Positions 10,371 through 21,554 of a stretch of DNA of 64,000 bases are shown in pieces (positions within the stretch are counted from its first letter, which is position 1; each line of letters starts with the position of its first letter). The notes beneath the pieces are model-generated. The model did not search any database. It worked only from the letters and a program-made list of their open reading frames with translations, and was not told where the DNA came from. A program made the position numbers and the translations under genes. The DNA lies in the NCBI GenBank assembly GCA_936450465.1, contig OW388296.1, positions 16,391,026-16,455,025 of the forward strand, written 5' to 3'. The DNA comes from Gibbula magus. Lineage: Eukaryota; Mollusca; Gastropoda; Trochida; Trochidae.

Positions 10371-12299
10371 TGCATATGGAGAAGTACATTTAGATGTTAA
10401 GGAACTTTTGTTGCTTTTAAACCGCTGATTTTAGTTTCGTTGTGTTCCACATACACAGGAAATATTTCTCCTGGATTGGTGGAAGTATGCTATTTTTTCA
10501 GTAAGTATTAATAGTATACGCTGCTGAAATTAGCATCCGTAAGTGTATTTTAGGGGAAATAAATGTAATTGTGTTTCTAAATAAATTAACAATCCTAAAA
10601 GGCTTACTTTGACAATATTTACATGAGTATTTCATGTATCAAGAGGAAAACTGCTTATAGCATGTGAATTCAAAAAGTTGCAGCAGGTATATATTGGTAA
10701 TTATAAAAGTCACGTATGTTTAACAAATAAAATAATTAATATCTGCAGATAACCTGTATTTACAGGTCTATTGTGGCAGTGACCTATAAAACTACAAACA
10801 TACAGAAATACTTTCTAAATACGTACAAAGACCCATTTTATTCAAAATTACACTGCAATAGTATTAGCAAGTTTTCAGGCGAATGTAACATTTAGCCCAG
10901 TTTTGTTCCCCCAAATCTATTGCAATACACTTAATACAATTTACAAAATAAGTATAATATTGCGACTTAGTATATAATAATCCTTCAAAAGTGTCGTTGG
11001 GCTCGTAATTTAAAAAATATTATTCAGGCTGTAGTTCAGTCTTGTAGATTTCCCCTATGTTTGTACACTTAGATTGTCAATAACACAAATGCATCACATA
11101 TTAGTTATCGCTACATTGATAAACAAAAATATGAAACATGTATTTTGTTATTTTGCAAATGGACGAATGAGGAATAAAATATTGTTCAACATACCACTGA
11201 GTCAATGAATGAAACATGTTAACATCGTCATAATCCTTATGAAATGTGTGATAGATGTCTGTGACGTTTGAACATGTTCATCATCTGACATGCGTGCCGC
11301 CGGCATATTGGGCAATGATAGTAATTGTTCCAAAACACATTGCAGAATTACTGGTCAAGCAATGGTCACATAAAATATTAAACAGTGTTGACTGCTTCCA
11401 TTTGTAGTACGTTTTACGGGTTGGTATATATGTAATTTTGATGTATAAGGACAAAAGTAAATTTGATATTTAGACAGTTATGTAATGCCAATTTCAGTTG
11501 ATTCTGTCATTAGACGCAAAGCGACTCCAGTGTATTACGTCACAAGGCCCAGCACGCTGCATCCGCTATCAGGTGAGTTTTTATCAGGCGTAATTGAGCG
11601 GCGTTCTAAAAAGTGTTATAAATGGTGTTTCTTGATTGAGTTGACATATATCATGTGGAATCCTCGAACCGAAAAGTGGCGTGGATGGGGTTTGTGGGTT
11701 TATAATGATTCAAGGATAACTAATATCCAAATTATTTACTGAAAGGTAGGGTCTGATGCTCCATGGTCACATGCGATTTCAATTTGACAAATACCAAAAT
11801 ACGTGACTAAAAGAATCTTTAGATAAACACATTAATGTTTTTTAAGAGTATCTGTTTGCAGTGAGTCATTGAAAACATTAATTGCAGTTTATTTAGCTTC
11901 AATGTTTTTTGCAAGAGTGTTATTATAGCCACTATGAAGAGTGCTTTCCAAACAATCTAATAGCAGTATCAATTGCTTTAAAATTCTAATCAAATGGAAT
12001 CATGTACATGGTTCTATTTTTGAAGTGCTACCTATTGTACAGAAGTCACGATTTCCTGAGCATTAGCAGGCTTTATAAAAGGGAAAACATTTATCATTAT
12101 ACTCGTTTGAGTTGAATTTAAAACATGGTAGTTTTCAATGATTTAAGGAGTTCCTTATTATAATATTTGAGAGATATAGACCATGATAGTTGACATCACT
12201 TCCTAAAAGTGGGGGCGTATATGAACATTTTCAGATGAAGATACTGAATCATTTACACAAATCATCGAAGACCATCAGAGTCGGTGTTTCTTAGCTCAC
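10371..12299. other. Unit A segment between the LINE and the plus receptor; no gene seen
   Basis: The right part (from about 11218) matches 36786-37860 in unit B, and 10500-11800 matches 57600-58867 in unit C. An 85-codon frame at 11485-11742 is open in A and, with a three-codon deletion, in B, but is destroyed in C. It has no recognisable domain. This segment is the upstream region of the plus-strand receptor, and no promoter motif stands out. Confidence 0.6.
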
Positions 12300-12600
12300 A
12301 GTGATTAGGGAGGAGAGGACCCTGAGAGTAACTGTTTCATAACTCAATGAGACCTTTGAGGAGAGGACCTTTAGAGGAAGTGTTTCCCAACTCACAGATA
12401 CTATGAAGAGAAGACATTTAGAGTAACTATTCCTCAACTCACAGCTACAACGGAGGAGAAGACCTTTAGAGGAAGTGTTCCTCAACTCACATATATTACG
12501 GAGGAGAAGACCTTTAGAGGAAGTGTTCCTCAACTCACATATATTACGGAGGATAGTACCTTTAGAGTAAGTGTTCCTCAACTCACAGAGACACAGGACC
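12300..12600. repeat. 48-bp minisatellite upstream of the unit A plus receptor (about 6 units)
   Basis: Tandem 48-bp units lie 120-420 bp upstream of the receptor start, with blocks 'gaggagaggacctttagag', 'gaagtgttcctcaactcac' and 'agatattacg'. It is the same family as the arrays beside the minus-strand genes, in the same orientation relative to the coding strand. Most units have GAGGAAGTG in place of the GAGTAAGTG common in the other arrays, and CTCAACTCACAG resembles a splice acceptor. Confidence 0.95.
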
Positions 12601-12716
12601 TCACTAACTTGTTTCATAACTCACTTACCATCTGTGAAAAAGTGAGATATTTTCCTTTGTCTATTCAACTGTTGGGTATTTCAAATAGGCGAATGGTACT
12701 TCAGACTAACAACAAC

Positions 12717-13907
12717 ATGATGCTCAGCAAAAGAACAACCAACCTCCTTTTCCTCATGGTGTCTCTGTGCGCCACAGCCATCAAGTGTCAATTTGAAAAG
12801 AGAAATGCTTTGAAGTCTTTGGAAGATTTTGTTCTCGGCTCCATTAACAAAACCATTCCCCCTTTAGATGATAATGAAACTGGTATAAATGTTTCCTACT
12901 TGCCAATTGCCATTTTGAACCTTGATTCTGCCCATGAAGTTCTGTCTGTGTCGTCCTATCTTCAATTTGAGTTGCGAGATAAAGCAATATCATGGAATCC
13001 AGATGATTATCAAGGCCACAGTTTTCTTGAATTAGACCATGAGGTGATTTGATCACCTAAGGTATTCATTTCAGACAACATTATACATATGAATTCTCTG
13101 GTAGGTGAAACCCCCATAACAGTCACTGAACAGGGTTTCTTGACATGGCAACTGGCTGACATCTTTCATACACGCTGCAAGATTAATGTGAAGGATTATC
13201 CTTTCGACTATCAACATTGTCACGTCACTTTTGTTCCTACAAAGGGATATCTTGTAAATTTACAACGCGAAGACAGTCCCATAAATGGTGTGGATATTGT
13301 TGAACACAACGGAGAATGGACATTGGTGGAAACAAAATATAAAGTGATGCCGGTATCAAAAAAGATAGATTTGCTGGCTGGTCAGTTTACATTGACACTT
13401 CGAAGAGAACCGACCTACTATATTATCAACATCATCTTCCCGATGGCTCTTCTGTCAATCCTCAACCCATGTGTATTTCTAATCCCTGCAAGATCTGGAG
13501 AGAAACTTTCCTTCATGATGGCCATTTTCGTCTCACACGCCATGTTCCTCAACCTGATCCATCAGTCGATGCCTCGAACATCTGATGCAGTGTCTACTCG
13601 GGCCATGTATCTTGCTTTCATCGAGTCACAAGGCTTCTTAACAATCCTGGCAACCATCTTGGTTCTCTGCGTTTATCACAGAAAGGAGAAGGAAAAGGAA
13701 CGAATCAATGAGAAATGGAATACTGAACACATAGATCAAGAGAACAAAGAAAACAGAAACCAACTCGTGGAGGGTACACGTGGGAAAAGACTGAGAGCCT
13801 ATTGTGGGAAATTTTCTCTTGAAAGATTTCTTGACGCAATGTTCTTCATTTTCTCACTGAGCGTTTCCCTGTTTGTTTGTGGACTTCTGTGGCAAACGAG
13901 TTACTAG
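12717..13907 (+). pseudogene. Cys-loop receptor, plus copy of unit A, with an in-frame stop
   Basis: This is collinear with the unit B plus copy at 38367-39563. TGA at 13050-13052 replaces the Trp codon of the conserved WSPK block in loop A, so translation would stop in the extracellular domain. It also has a 6-bp in-frame deletion after GINV and a Trp-to-Leu change in the FEWRDK block (FELRDK). The rest, including the Cys-loop with YPFD, M1-M4 and the charged M3-M4 loop, is open to the TAG at 13905-13907. That TAG is shared with the unit B plus copy and ends the protein seven residues earlier than the minus copies. A 272-residue remainder could start at the Met at 13089 but would lack a signal peptide. 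Its close likeness to the B copy suggests recent loss of function. Confidence 0.9.
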
Positions 13908-15080
13908 CTGGACTCAAAATACTTATAAGGGCACAAAGAATGACATTGTCAAGAGAAAAGACTCGTCAGCTGAGATCGGAAAACATGTTATGGATGTGTG
14001 GTGACAGTCACTGAATGAAACTGTTTTTGTCTTCTTAACCAACAGAAAATCTTTTGAATCTAGAAAAATGAACAACTTATTATCAACTGAAAATTCAAAT
14101 GTTTGTACTATGTTGTATTTTGCATGTTATCTTTAACTCCTTGTTAAGTGTTTTGGTGTATAGAAATAAAACTCCATTTGGTGTTGTAAATAAGCAAATC
14201 TGTGAAAACACTAAACGTATCTTTATGTCATCTTAAATTTATTATGTTATTTGTATATGAAATACCCCAGCTATGATCATAAGAATCCATGATATTCATA
14301 GTCATTCTTCCATCACAGAGGATACTCAAGTCACCTAAACTGGTAATATGGGAAGTAACTAGTATAACATATATAGTCACATACAAAAAAATCTTCCTGC
14401 TTCAAAATACAAATTATTTTCATCCACGTCGGATGCAGAAACAAATGTATATCAGGTTTTCAGAAGTTGACTAAAGTACATATTTCTGAGAAACACAAAT
14501 TTTAAGAAATTGTAGATAGGAGAGTCAAAAGGACCCTCTAGCTTTTTTTAATACGTCCAACAGTACATATGCGTCATCAAATTTAAGTCCAAGGAAGGTT
14601 TTTATGTCGACTATATCAGTTTTTAATCAAATTTCTACATTTTAACTTAAACGACAAACATTCTTGCCAACAAACATGTTGAAAAAGCGATTTCAGCATC
14701 CCTAGTGTATATGAACGGACACGGAAATACTCTGATATATGACATTATGAGTACTTATTTACTAAAGGCATGTCTATCCAATACACTCAATATCTTCTCT
14801 GTAAGCAGTATTTCCTTTCATAATCTCTTAAAAACAGTGGGAAGTTGTTTTGCTCCTAAGTCCATTAGACATAATGTTATTGGATTAAAGGTTCTTTTTC
14901 ACTGTGAATTTTAAATGTATGAATTGCACCATTTAGACTCAATTTTATCTTATATGGTACGTAAATGAAAGTTCAAATTATCACTGTGCTGATAGATTGC
15001 ATCTATCATCATACATCAAGTGAATGTACAACGTTGATGTGACGTGAAACGACTGACGTTTTGTCAGGAGCTAACCTACA
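13908..15080. other. 3' flank of the unit A plus receptor; no gene seen
   Basis: This matches 39564-40740 of unit B closely up to the left end of the MULE insertion. It contains a polyadenylation-like AATAAA at 14165-14170. No coding frame resembles a known protein. Confidence 0.7.
14165..14170 (+). promoter_or_regulatory. Polyadenylation signal AATAAA, unit A plus receptor
   Basis: AATAAA lies about 258 nt after the receptor stop and is kept at the matching place in unit B (39814-39819). It is the best candidate 3' processing signal for the plus-strand genes. The motif is common in AT-rich DNA, so the call rests on conserved position. Confidence 0.5.
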
Positions 15081-15139
15081 TCAGTTCGTACCGAAACCGC
15101 TTCGTCCCTGGGTCGGTTCGCCCCAACTATAAATATATG
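15081..15139. repeat. Left terminal inverted repeat of the MULE
   Basis: It runs inward from TCAGTTCGTACCGAAACC through TTCGTCCCTGGGTCGGTTCG and fades in an AT-rich stretch. It matches the reverse complement of 22725-22783 at most positions. Confidence 0.8.
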
Positions 15140-16432
15140 TGTTACATGTATCTAATTTCGGTTTCATTGTTTACCACTTGTGATTATATATAACTATATA
15201 TTGTATGTATGTTTTATATTCATATTATCTATTCGCAGATATTCAGGTTGCTTGTTACAGAAAGACAACAAACACATATATACACGAGGAATTGATGTTT
15301 ATTTCTCATATTCATCATCCGACAATGACCACATATGATCATTCAGAATAACCCATTTCTGGCCACATTCATTCATTCAATGTTCTGACAAAGGGGTTTA
15401 GTGGGTATTTTCGAGTCTCTGTTGTATCCGGCGATATCTCCGTCTGTTATCTCTTGACAGGAGGTTGTCTTGTACAAGTCGGACTTGATGTCTGACGTGG
15501 TCTGCCTCTTTCTTCAGATAGGGGACGAGGACGTATAATTGGAGACCCTGTCCACTTGCCCGAGCGTTCATCCGTCTGTGCCAACCTTTAAAAAAACATA
15601 TATTGAATTAAGATGTCTTTTCAAAAAGTTTTAAAATCTAAATATTTTTGACAAAATTATATATTTATTATGTATATTTATATATTTGTTATAAATTAAT
15701 TATATTTTTTAATTTTATTTACATATTTGCACAATGTGAGGTACATACCTTCAACGTCATTATTTGTCCTAATGACGTGATTGTAGATGCTGGGTGATGT
15801 CATAGGGTAGATTGCTGACTCCATCCATTGCTCGGCGACGTAGGTTGTCAGCTCAACGAGCTGTGGCGTGTTGGCCCTCTCTCTCATGGCATCAAAGGCA
15901 GCGTTGATATGATCAGCTGGCAAGAACGGGAGGGCTTGGTGGGGATGATCTCTTGGAGGGCTTGCCAAAGTGCTGTAATGAGATATGAGATAATGAGAAT
16001 AAATGAATAAATTTTTAACCTTTTTAATGAATTTTATAATGAATGTACCATGCTTGAGGTAACATATTTGCAAAACTTACCCATTTCAAAATCAAGCACA
16101 GCTACCTCTGGAAGATCTGAGTCGATCATGTGCAAAATGCATCGTAATATCTGAAAATAAACGGAAAATACTGTAAGTAAGAAAGTAGTAAAAAGTTAGC
16201 GACGCGGTTCTGTGAGGCAAAGTAAAGAGTTATATTGATCGATATGTTAATTGATAATTACCTGGATGTAGTCGACGCGTGTCCTTCTTGTCATCAAAAC
16301 AAAAACCAGGGGAACTTGCTTTATGTCGTCGTCTTTTTGTATAAAAGCGTGGACTGACCACAACTGCACAAAGTGCTTTTTTACAAGTTTGAACGTGCCG
16401 TCAACAAACCAACGTCTGGCACTCCTTAACAG

Positions 16433-16659
16433 CTCTATCTGCGTCGTTGTGGCGAATAGCAAGTGGTGGTGGTTCTCAACGACAATTTCTTCACGCAGAA
16501 AATCATCCTCCAGGAAAACGTAGTTGAACTGGAATAACGAGATAACTCTATCTGCGTCGTTGTGGCGAATAGCAAGTGGCGAGGGTTCTCAACGACAATT
16601 TCTTCACGCAGGAAAATCATCCTCCAGGAAAACGTAGTTGAACTGGAATAACGAGATAA
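16433..16659. repeat. 113-bp tandem duplication inside MULE exon 2
   Basis: 16433-16545 and 16546-16659 are near-identical, differing by a few bases and one indel. The duplicated block covers the presumed intron 1 acceptor (CGTTATTCCAG on the minus strand) and the start of exon 2. The length is not a multiple of three, and one copy has lost a base in ATTTTCCTGCG, so no choice of acceptor restores the frame. Confidence 0.9.
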
Positions 16660-16854
16660 ACTTATAAATACATGAGCCATACCATTTATATAACGTTCAC
16701 GACAGACACAGAGACACAACACAAAAACAATTATTACAAAAATTATATTTTACCTCAAACATGGTCTCTGCTGTTCCAGGCTCTTTTGGACGTAGAGATT
16801 GAAGCAATCTCTACTATGATGGCCGAGAGGGGACATCGCCCTTTCGCCCTCTGG

Positions 16855-17125
16855 CAACAACGCGATAAAGCGATAAAGCGATATGGACACACAACAAAGC
16901 GATATAGCAACACGACAAAGTGATAACGTCGAACGACAAAGCGATAACGTCGCGCGACAAAGCGATAGTGTCGCACGACAAAGGATAAGGCGGCACGACA
17001 AAGCGATATTGCCGCACGACAAAGTGATAAAAACATTTCGTTTTATCGCGCAGTTATATCGCTTTATCGCTCTTTCGCTTTATCGCTCTTTCGCTCTTCG
17101 CTCTTTCCCTTTATCGCTTTGTCGC
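16855..17125. repeat. Left subterminal satellite of the 4.5-kb transposon
   Basis: It consists of short repeats of GCGATAAA and of longer CGACAAAGCGATA words about 21 bp apart, the reverse complement of the right-end words. The end near 17040-17125 switches to the opposite orientation (CGCTTTATCGCTCTTTCG), so the block itself is partly palindromic. Overlapping open frames are products of low complexity. Confidence 0.9.
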
Positions 17126-18846
17126 GCCACTGTACCTTTTTGGAACATTTGAGAGTGGAGACTATTTTTTTCAAACGAAATGATTTTATGTATTGTTCTT
17201 GTAGTTAAACTTTTTAATTGCATGTACTTGTCTGAAATTATTAATGTTCTAACTAAATGATGATACTTGACCTTTAAGGCAACTTCAAAAGATGTGCTTT
17301 ATGCTCATTAAGATTTAATTGATTCAAAAACTTGAATTGAGCAGGAAAACCAAAGAGAATAAAAATGTTTTGTAATAGAATACCAAAGATTTGTAGAGGT
17401 ATTTAAAAACAGTTCCAGTCAAGCAGAATTGTTTTATATATGATCATATTTTTCGAAAAACGAGAGAGATGTTTTCATTCTCTTTTTTACAAAATGCACA
17501 ATTCTCGTGATTTACAAATTACATATAGTTTTAAACTCCTTCTTGGTATTAACTATGCTGTGTAATTTTACATCATTTGTACAGCAAAAATAAATATTTT
17601 CCCATTTTAAAGAATGTAGATCGAAATAACCACTTTTCATATACATTTGTTCATTTAATACCATTAATCACACGGTCACAACATATCTTGAGCCCTTATA
17701 AGCTTTAAATCATTTAAGTTATTAAATGCCTTACTAATAATCAAGGTATATATCCGCATGCGAAATTCATTACAAATACATAACCAAACTAGGACACCTT
17801 TATGGAGTATTTAATTGAAACCCTCAATTTTACAAGTAAAATTCGTTTGATAATGAATTTGATAATAGTTCTAAAAACGACTTACAATCTGATAAAATAA
17901 TTGTCTAATTTATAAAAAATTAAAGTAGGCCTTTTGCTGTGCAAATAAATGTAATAAGGAGAAAGAAGACACTTGGAGGAACTATATAAACATGGGATAT
18001 TTCATTCCTATATAGCTAGTGCTTATCACCATTTACTGACGTAATTTACAATTAGTTTCATATTTTATTAAGTAGTTATATTTCATTTTCTTGTGTACTA
18101 TGTACTAAGCTCATTTATTAAATAAACATCCAGTTGCCTTTCAATCAGTCTCAATCTCGTATTCCTTATACATTACATAACATGTTAACTGACATCCAAT
18201 CAATGTCATCAGTCAATATATAGCCCCATACATCAATTCTATTTATTGTGTAAACAACGCATCAATTTATTTTAAAAACACCTCATGTCTTTTTATTTCC
18301 TTATTTGGTACTGGTGGTAGTTAATGATGCCTCCACATTTGGATTTATATTTAAAGTCTAAACTTGTGTAATTTTGTTATATACGAATACCGTGCAATCA
18401 TTACGCTATTTTAAATTAAATCGCAAAATAGTTCATGGTTTGGAATATTTTGGTTCGTAAGTACTTATTCAATTCAAATTTACGTACAGAACGAGTTTAT
18501 CCGATGATATCATTATTATGAAAAGAACGACCCTCAATATCTGAAAATTCGTAATTAAAATCAAAGCGTTCTCACCGTTAATAAAGCCGGGGGGGAAGGG
18601 AGGGTTGCATGAGCGATTTGGACGCACCCCATCCCCCTCCGCTATACTGCTGAAGTTATTGTTTAACTACTAATTACTTCTACTTCTAATGTACATTTTA
18701 TTTGAAGAAGACACTGAGTTAGTTCATAAATATATGTGAGCTGATTGAACCAACCATTCAAGTGTTTTAGAGACGACTTTGTAACCTCAAATAATTATCC
18801 GAATGTAAGCTAAGCTCCATACTCTGAAGACGCGCATCCTATCATC
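17126..18846. other. AT-rich interior of the 4.5-kb transposon; nothing recognised
   Basis: No open frame over 60 codons occurs on either strand and no domain is recognisable. Scattered minus-strand fragments look like possible decayed coding sequence but do not match a family I can name. A G-rich run (GGGGGGGAAGGGAGGG) is at about 18590-18605. Confidence 0.5.
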
Positions 18847-19329
18847 GGCTATGCTTGATTCGTTTTGGCGGCATATACACCGGTCACATGTCCGGCGTAC
18901 GCCGTTCCTCTACTAGGCTCAGTTGAAACAAGTGTATCGGCGTACAGACAGGAAGACGTCATCATCCCTCAAACTAGCTTAAAAAAACATATCATTTATA
19001 TTATATAACTATTTTTTTAAAATTATTTCAAAACATTGATTAATATTTTATTAGCGTGTAATGCAATGTTTTAAATAAGCAGTGACATTTAAAAATAAAT
19101 CAGTCAACTATTTAATTGTACAACGCAACTTCATAAACAAAAGGGTTATTGAATGTCGCAAGGGTAACATTTGTCCGCCATTACACGCCGCCTTCGCCGG
19201 TCATTTCCAACCGGCGCATTCGGAGTACGCCTAAGGCGTACGCCGGGTTCCAATCAAGTGATTTTCCGGTTGCGCCGCTTCCGGCGGCGTACGCCGGGTA
19301 GTGCGCCGGGTCCCGAATCAAGCATAGCC
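18847..19329. repeat. 483-bp inverted-repeat element rich in GGCGTACGCC, nested in the transposon
   Basis: It begins GGCTATGCTTGATTCG and ends with the exact complement. Inside each end are copies of the palindrome GGCGTACGCC, several of them in 19200-19310, in a GC-rich patch quite unlike its surroundings. This structure suggests a MITE. No target duplication was identified with confidence. The 79-codon frame at 19171-19410 overlaps the repeat and is not a gene. Confidence 0.65.
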
Positions 19330-19454
19330 ATCATATTAATAAGTCATGACCATGCACAGAGTTCGCAGTTTTTATGTCCCTGTAACGTTACATTATCCCC
19401 AATATTGTAGCAAGGGTTGAACGTGGACATTGCTAATTTAGAAATGAGCAATAT

Positions 19455-20220
19455 GTAATTCAATTTCAATTCTTTATTTCTGAAGAGTAGGCCATCGGCC
19501 CGTAACTACATATGTTATATATGACAAGACATGATGTGTACAGCAACAGTCCTTCAATTTAAATCTTTGGTACATGGCATGAAACATAAAGCTTGCTAAA
19601 TTATTGAGGAGTTTACAATTCGATGTTGACATGAGGATTTTAAATTTAGTTTAATTTGGATGTGTACAAACAGTTTCCGGCAAATGATTCAGGCGGAGCT
19701 CTTTAAATTTGGAACACCCAAGAAGGAAATGGTATTCATCCTCAAGTATAGCCGTCGTCGCATTGTAAACATAATTTGTCATTTCTATCTATATAATAAA
19801 ACCGACCTGTTTCAATTCTTAAATGATGCAAAAAACACGTAAATTGGGCGAATGCTACTCTAAACATTTTAACAACAACAGCATTCAAATATAATTCCTT
19901 AGACAGTGAAGCTTTAAAATAAGAGTAAGATATGGAGAAATTTTGAGAAAAACTAAGTAGGCAGATAGACAAATTGTTGGTCCCAAACAAAACCAAAGCC
20001 CAAACTGTACTATAAATCTCGAAACTTCGAAGCCTAATTAACTTTATTATTTTCTATACCTTTTAACATCATATAATAAAAATGTTTGGGATGCCGAGTG
20101 TCAGGCATATTTAATGATTTTAAGCTATATTTGACAGCTTTTATATGTACAACTATAGAGTAAGTAGAAGAAATCAGAGTGCGCCGGTTTAAAATGTTTA
20201 TAAACTTTATTTTGCTCAAT
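19455..20220 (-). mobile_element. 3' fragment of a non-LTR retrotransposon nested in the transposon
   Basis: Minus-strand frames read as the C-terminal part of a LINE protein. A piece near 20040-20219 has the HIKAVKYSLKSL and HPKHFYYMML pattern. Then HHLRIETGRF, CLQC and, after a frameshift, EDEYHFLLGC form a CCHC-type zinc site (19660-19850). The 3' UTR ends with GGCCGATGGCC followed by AATAAAGAATTGAAATTG at about 19455-19500. It is truncated at the 5' end and inactive. The family is different from the LINE at 7331-10370. Confidence 0.65.
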
Positions 20221-20564
20221 TAAATTTATAATAACCAGTCACATAAAGTATGTCTAAGAAAGTATGTATGTACAGGTTTAGACACACCATGTCAGCTTTT
20301 TGAATTAATCTATTAGACTTGCAGATGTCTGTTTTAATTAGCATGGATTTCTCAATTATTCACCGTAAGTTGTTTCATAGAGAAATCTCATTATATGTTT
20401 ATTCAAATTCTTAATAAAAAATAAACTTGTATTAATTATATTAATATAATAGCGACCTTTTGGGATTTAAAGTAGAATGATTTATCAAAATCATTCTTCT
20501 GTTATGTGAAACCAAATACCAAGTCAAATGAAAAGAAAATTGTTATGTAAAAGATTTAGGTCGA
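20221..20564. other. AT-rich spacer inside the 4.5-kb transposon; nothing seen
   Basis: This 344-bp stretch between the LINE fragment and the right satellite has no coding frame or repeat that I can identify. Confidence 0.5.
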
Positions 20565-21310
20565 CATGTAAATATCGCTCTTGTAAATATCGCTTTATCG
20601 CTCTTTCGCTTTATCGCTCTTTCGCTTTATCACTCTTTCGCTTTATCTCTCTTTCGCTTTATCGCTCTTTCGCTTTATCTCTCTTTCGCTTTATCGCTCT
20701 TTCGCTTTATTGCTCTTTCGCTTTATCGCTTTATCGCTCTTTCGCTTTATCGCTTTATCGCTTTATCGCTTTATCGCTTTATCGCTTTATCGCTCTATCG
20801 CTTTATTGCTTTATCGCTCTATCACTTTATCGCTTTATCGCTCTTTCGCTTTATTGCTTTATCGCTTTATCGCTCTTTCGCTTTATCGCTTAATCGCTTT
20901 ATCGCTCTTTCGCTTTATCGCTTTATCGCTCTTTCGCTTTATCGCTTTATCGCGCTACTATATCGCTCTTTCGCTTTATTGCTCTTTCGCTTTATTGCGC
21001 TACTATATCGCTTTATCGCTCTTTCGCTCTATCGCTTTTTCGCTTTTTCGCTCTTTCGCTCTTTCGCTTTATCGCTTTATCGCGTTTTATTATCGTTTTG
21101 TCGCGTTGTTATATCGCTTTGTCATGTTGCCTTATCGCTTTGTCGTATGGCATTATCGCTTTGTCGTACGGCATTATCGCTTTGTCGTGTAGCCTTATCG
21201 CTTTGTCGTGCGGCGTTATCGCTTTGTCGTGCGGCGTTATCGCTTTGTCGTATGGCTATATCGCTTTGTCGTGTGGCAATATCGCTCTTTCGCTTTATCG
21301 CGTTGGTGCC
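20565..21310. repeat. Right subterminal satellite of the 4.5-kb transposon
   Basis: Up to about 21070 it is a mixture of the 8-bp words CGCTTTAT and CGCTCTTT. From about 21090 to 21290 it changes to a regular 21-bp repeat with core ATCGCTTTGTCGT, varying mainly in the next six bases. The left end carries the inverted words. The long frames over it (FRFIALSLY-type) are translation of the repeat and not genes. Confidence 0.95.
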
Positions 21311-21554
21311 AGAGGGCGAAAGAGCGATGTCCCCTCTCGGCCATCATACTCTACAGTTCCCATTCCTATTGACATCTCCTCGCACCATTCTTCTATATTC
21401 CTCTCTAGAAATTCCAGAATCACATCTTGAGCATTTGTCGCATTGCAGACCTTCTTGTCTACATGTCTTCTTGTCATGCATACTACGCAAGCTTCTAACA
21501 TAACGCCAGCCATGATGAAGTGCGTGTGACAATTGTTTCATAGTCATCCGTATT

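Larger units (their letters stand above)
16815..21348. mobile_element. 4.5-kb transposon with long complex ends and a 6-bp target duplication
   Basis: The ends are inverted copies: TATGATGGCCGAGAGGGGAC at the left and its complement at the right, extending about 55 bp through CCCTCTGGCA and ACGCGATAAAGCG. CTCTAC flanks both sides exactly (16809-16814 and 21349-21354). Just inside each end is a satellite block (about 16855-17125 and 20565-21310) in inverted orientation, built from CGCTTTAT, CGCTCTTT and CGCTTTGTCG-type words. The 3.4-kb interior is AT-rich with no long frame, a LINE fragment and a small inverted-repeat element. It is probably non-autonomous. The 6-bp duplication does not single out a superfamily, and I leave the class open. 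Confidence 0.85.
15398..21547 (-). pseudogene. MULE transposase gene (PHD-like finger plus MULE domain), multi-exon, broken
   Basis: Five spliced exons can be traced on the minus strand. Exon 1 (from about 21547) encodes a Cys-rich finger with LQCDKCSR and GISREEYRRMVRG. It is split by the 4.5-kb transposon and resumes at 16814, ending at a GTAAAA donor beside 16754. Exon 2 (to about 16261) holds NPRHLLFATTTQIEL and RRWFVDGTFKLV, the start of the MULE catalytic domain. Exon 3 (16081-16150) holds LPEVAVLDFEM with the conserved Asp. Exon 4 (15749-15972) starts ALWQALQEI but then jumps to PFLPADHINAAFDAMRE, so the middle of the domain is missing, and it ends NNDVEG. Exon 5 (15398-15585) continues WHRRMN to a stop. 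Junction phases agree at exons 3/4 and 4/5. A 113-bp duplication in exon 2 and a frameshift add further damage. No active enzyme is expected. Confidence 0.8.

Noticed and set aside
11485..11742. 85-codon frame, similar in B (82 codons, with a three-codon in-frame deletion)
   Set aside because: The in-frame deletion is suggestive, but unit C destroys the frame, no domain is seen and unit identity is high enough for chance preservation.
12291..12617. Minus-strand frame with ELRNTSSKG repeats over the minisatellite, and a similar one at 37898-38236
   Set aside because: A 48-bp period stays open in several frames by arithmetic. It runs antisense to the receptor and has no start context or domain.
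13089..13907. 272-residue functional receptor starting at an internal Met
   Set aside because: It would lack a signal peptide and the first third of the ligand-binding domain. It is the downstream part of a pseudogene.
20528..21503. Long frames of FRFIALSLY and ALSLCRVA type repeats
   Set aside because: They are translations of the 8-bp and 21-bp satellite words in several frames and not a protein.
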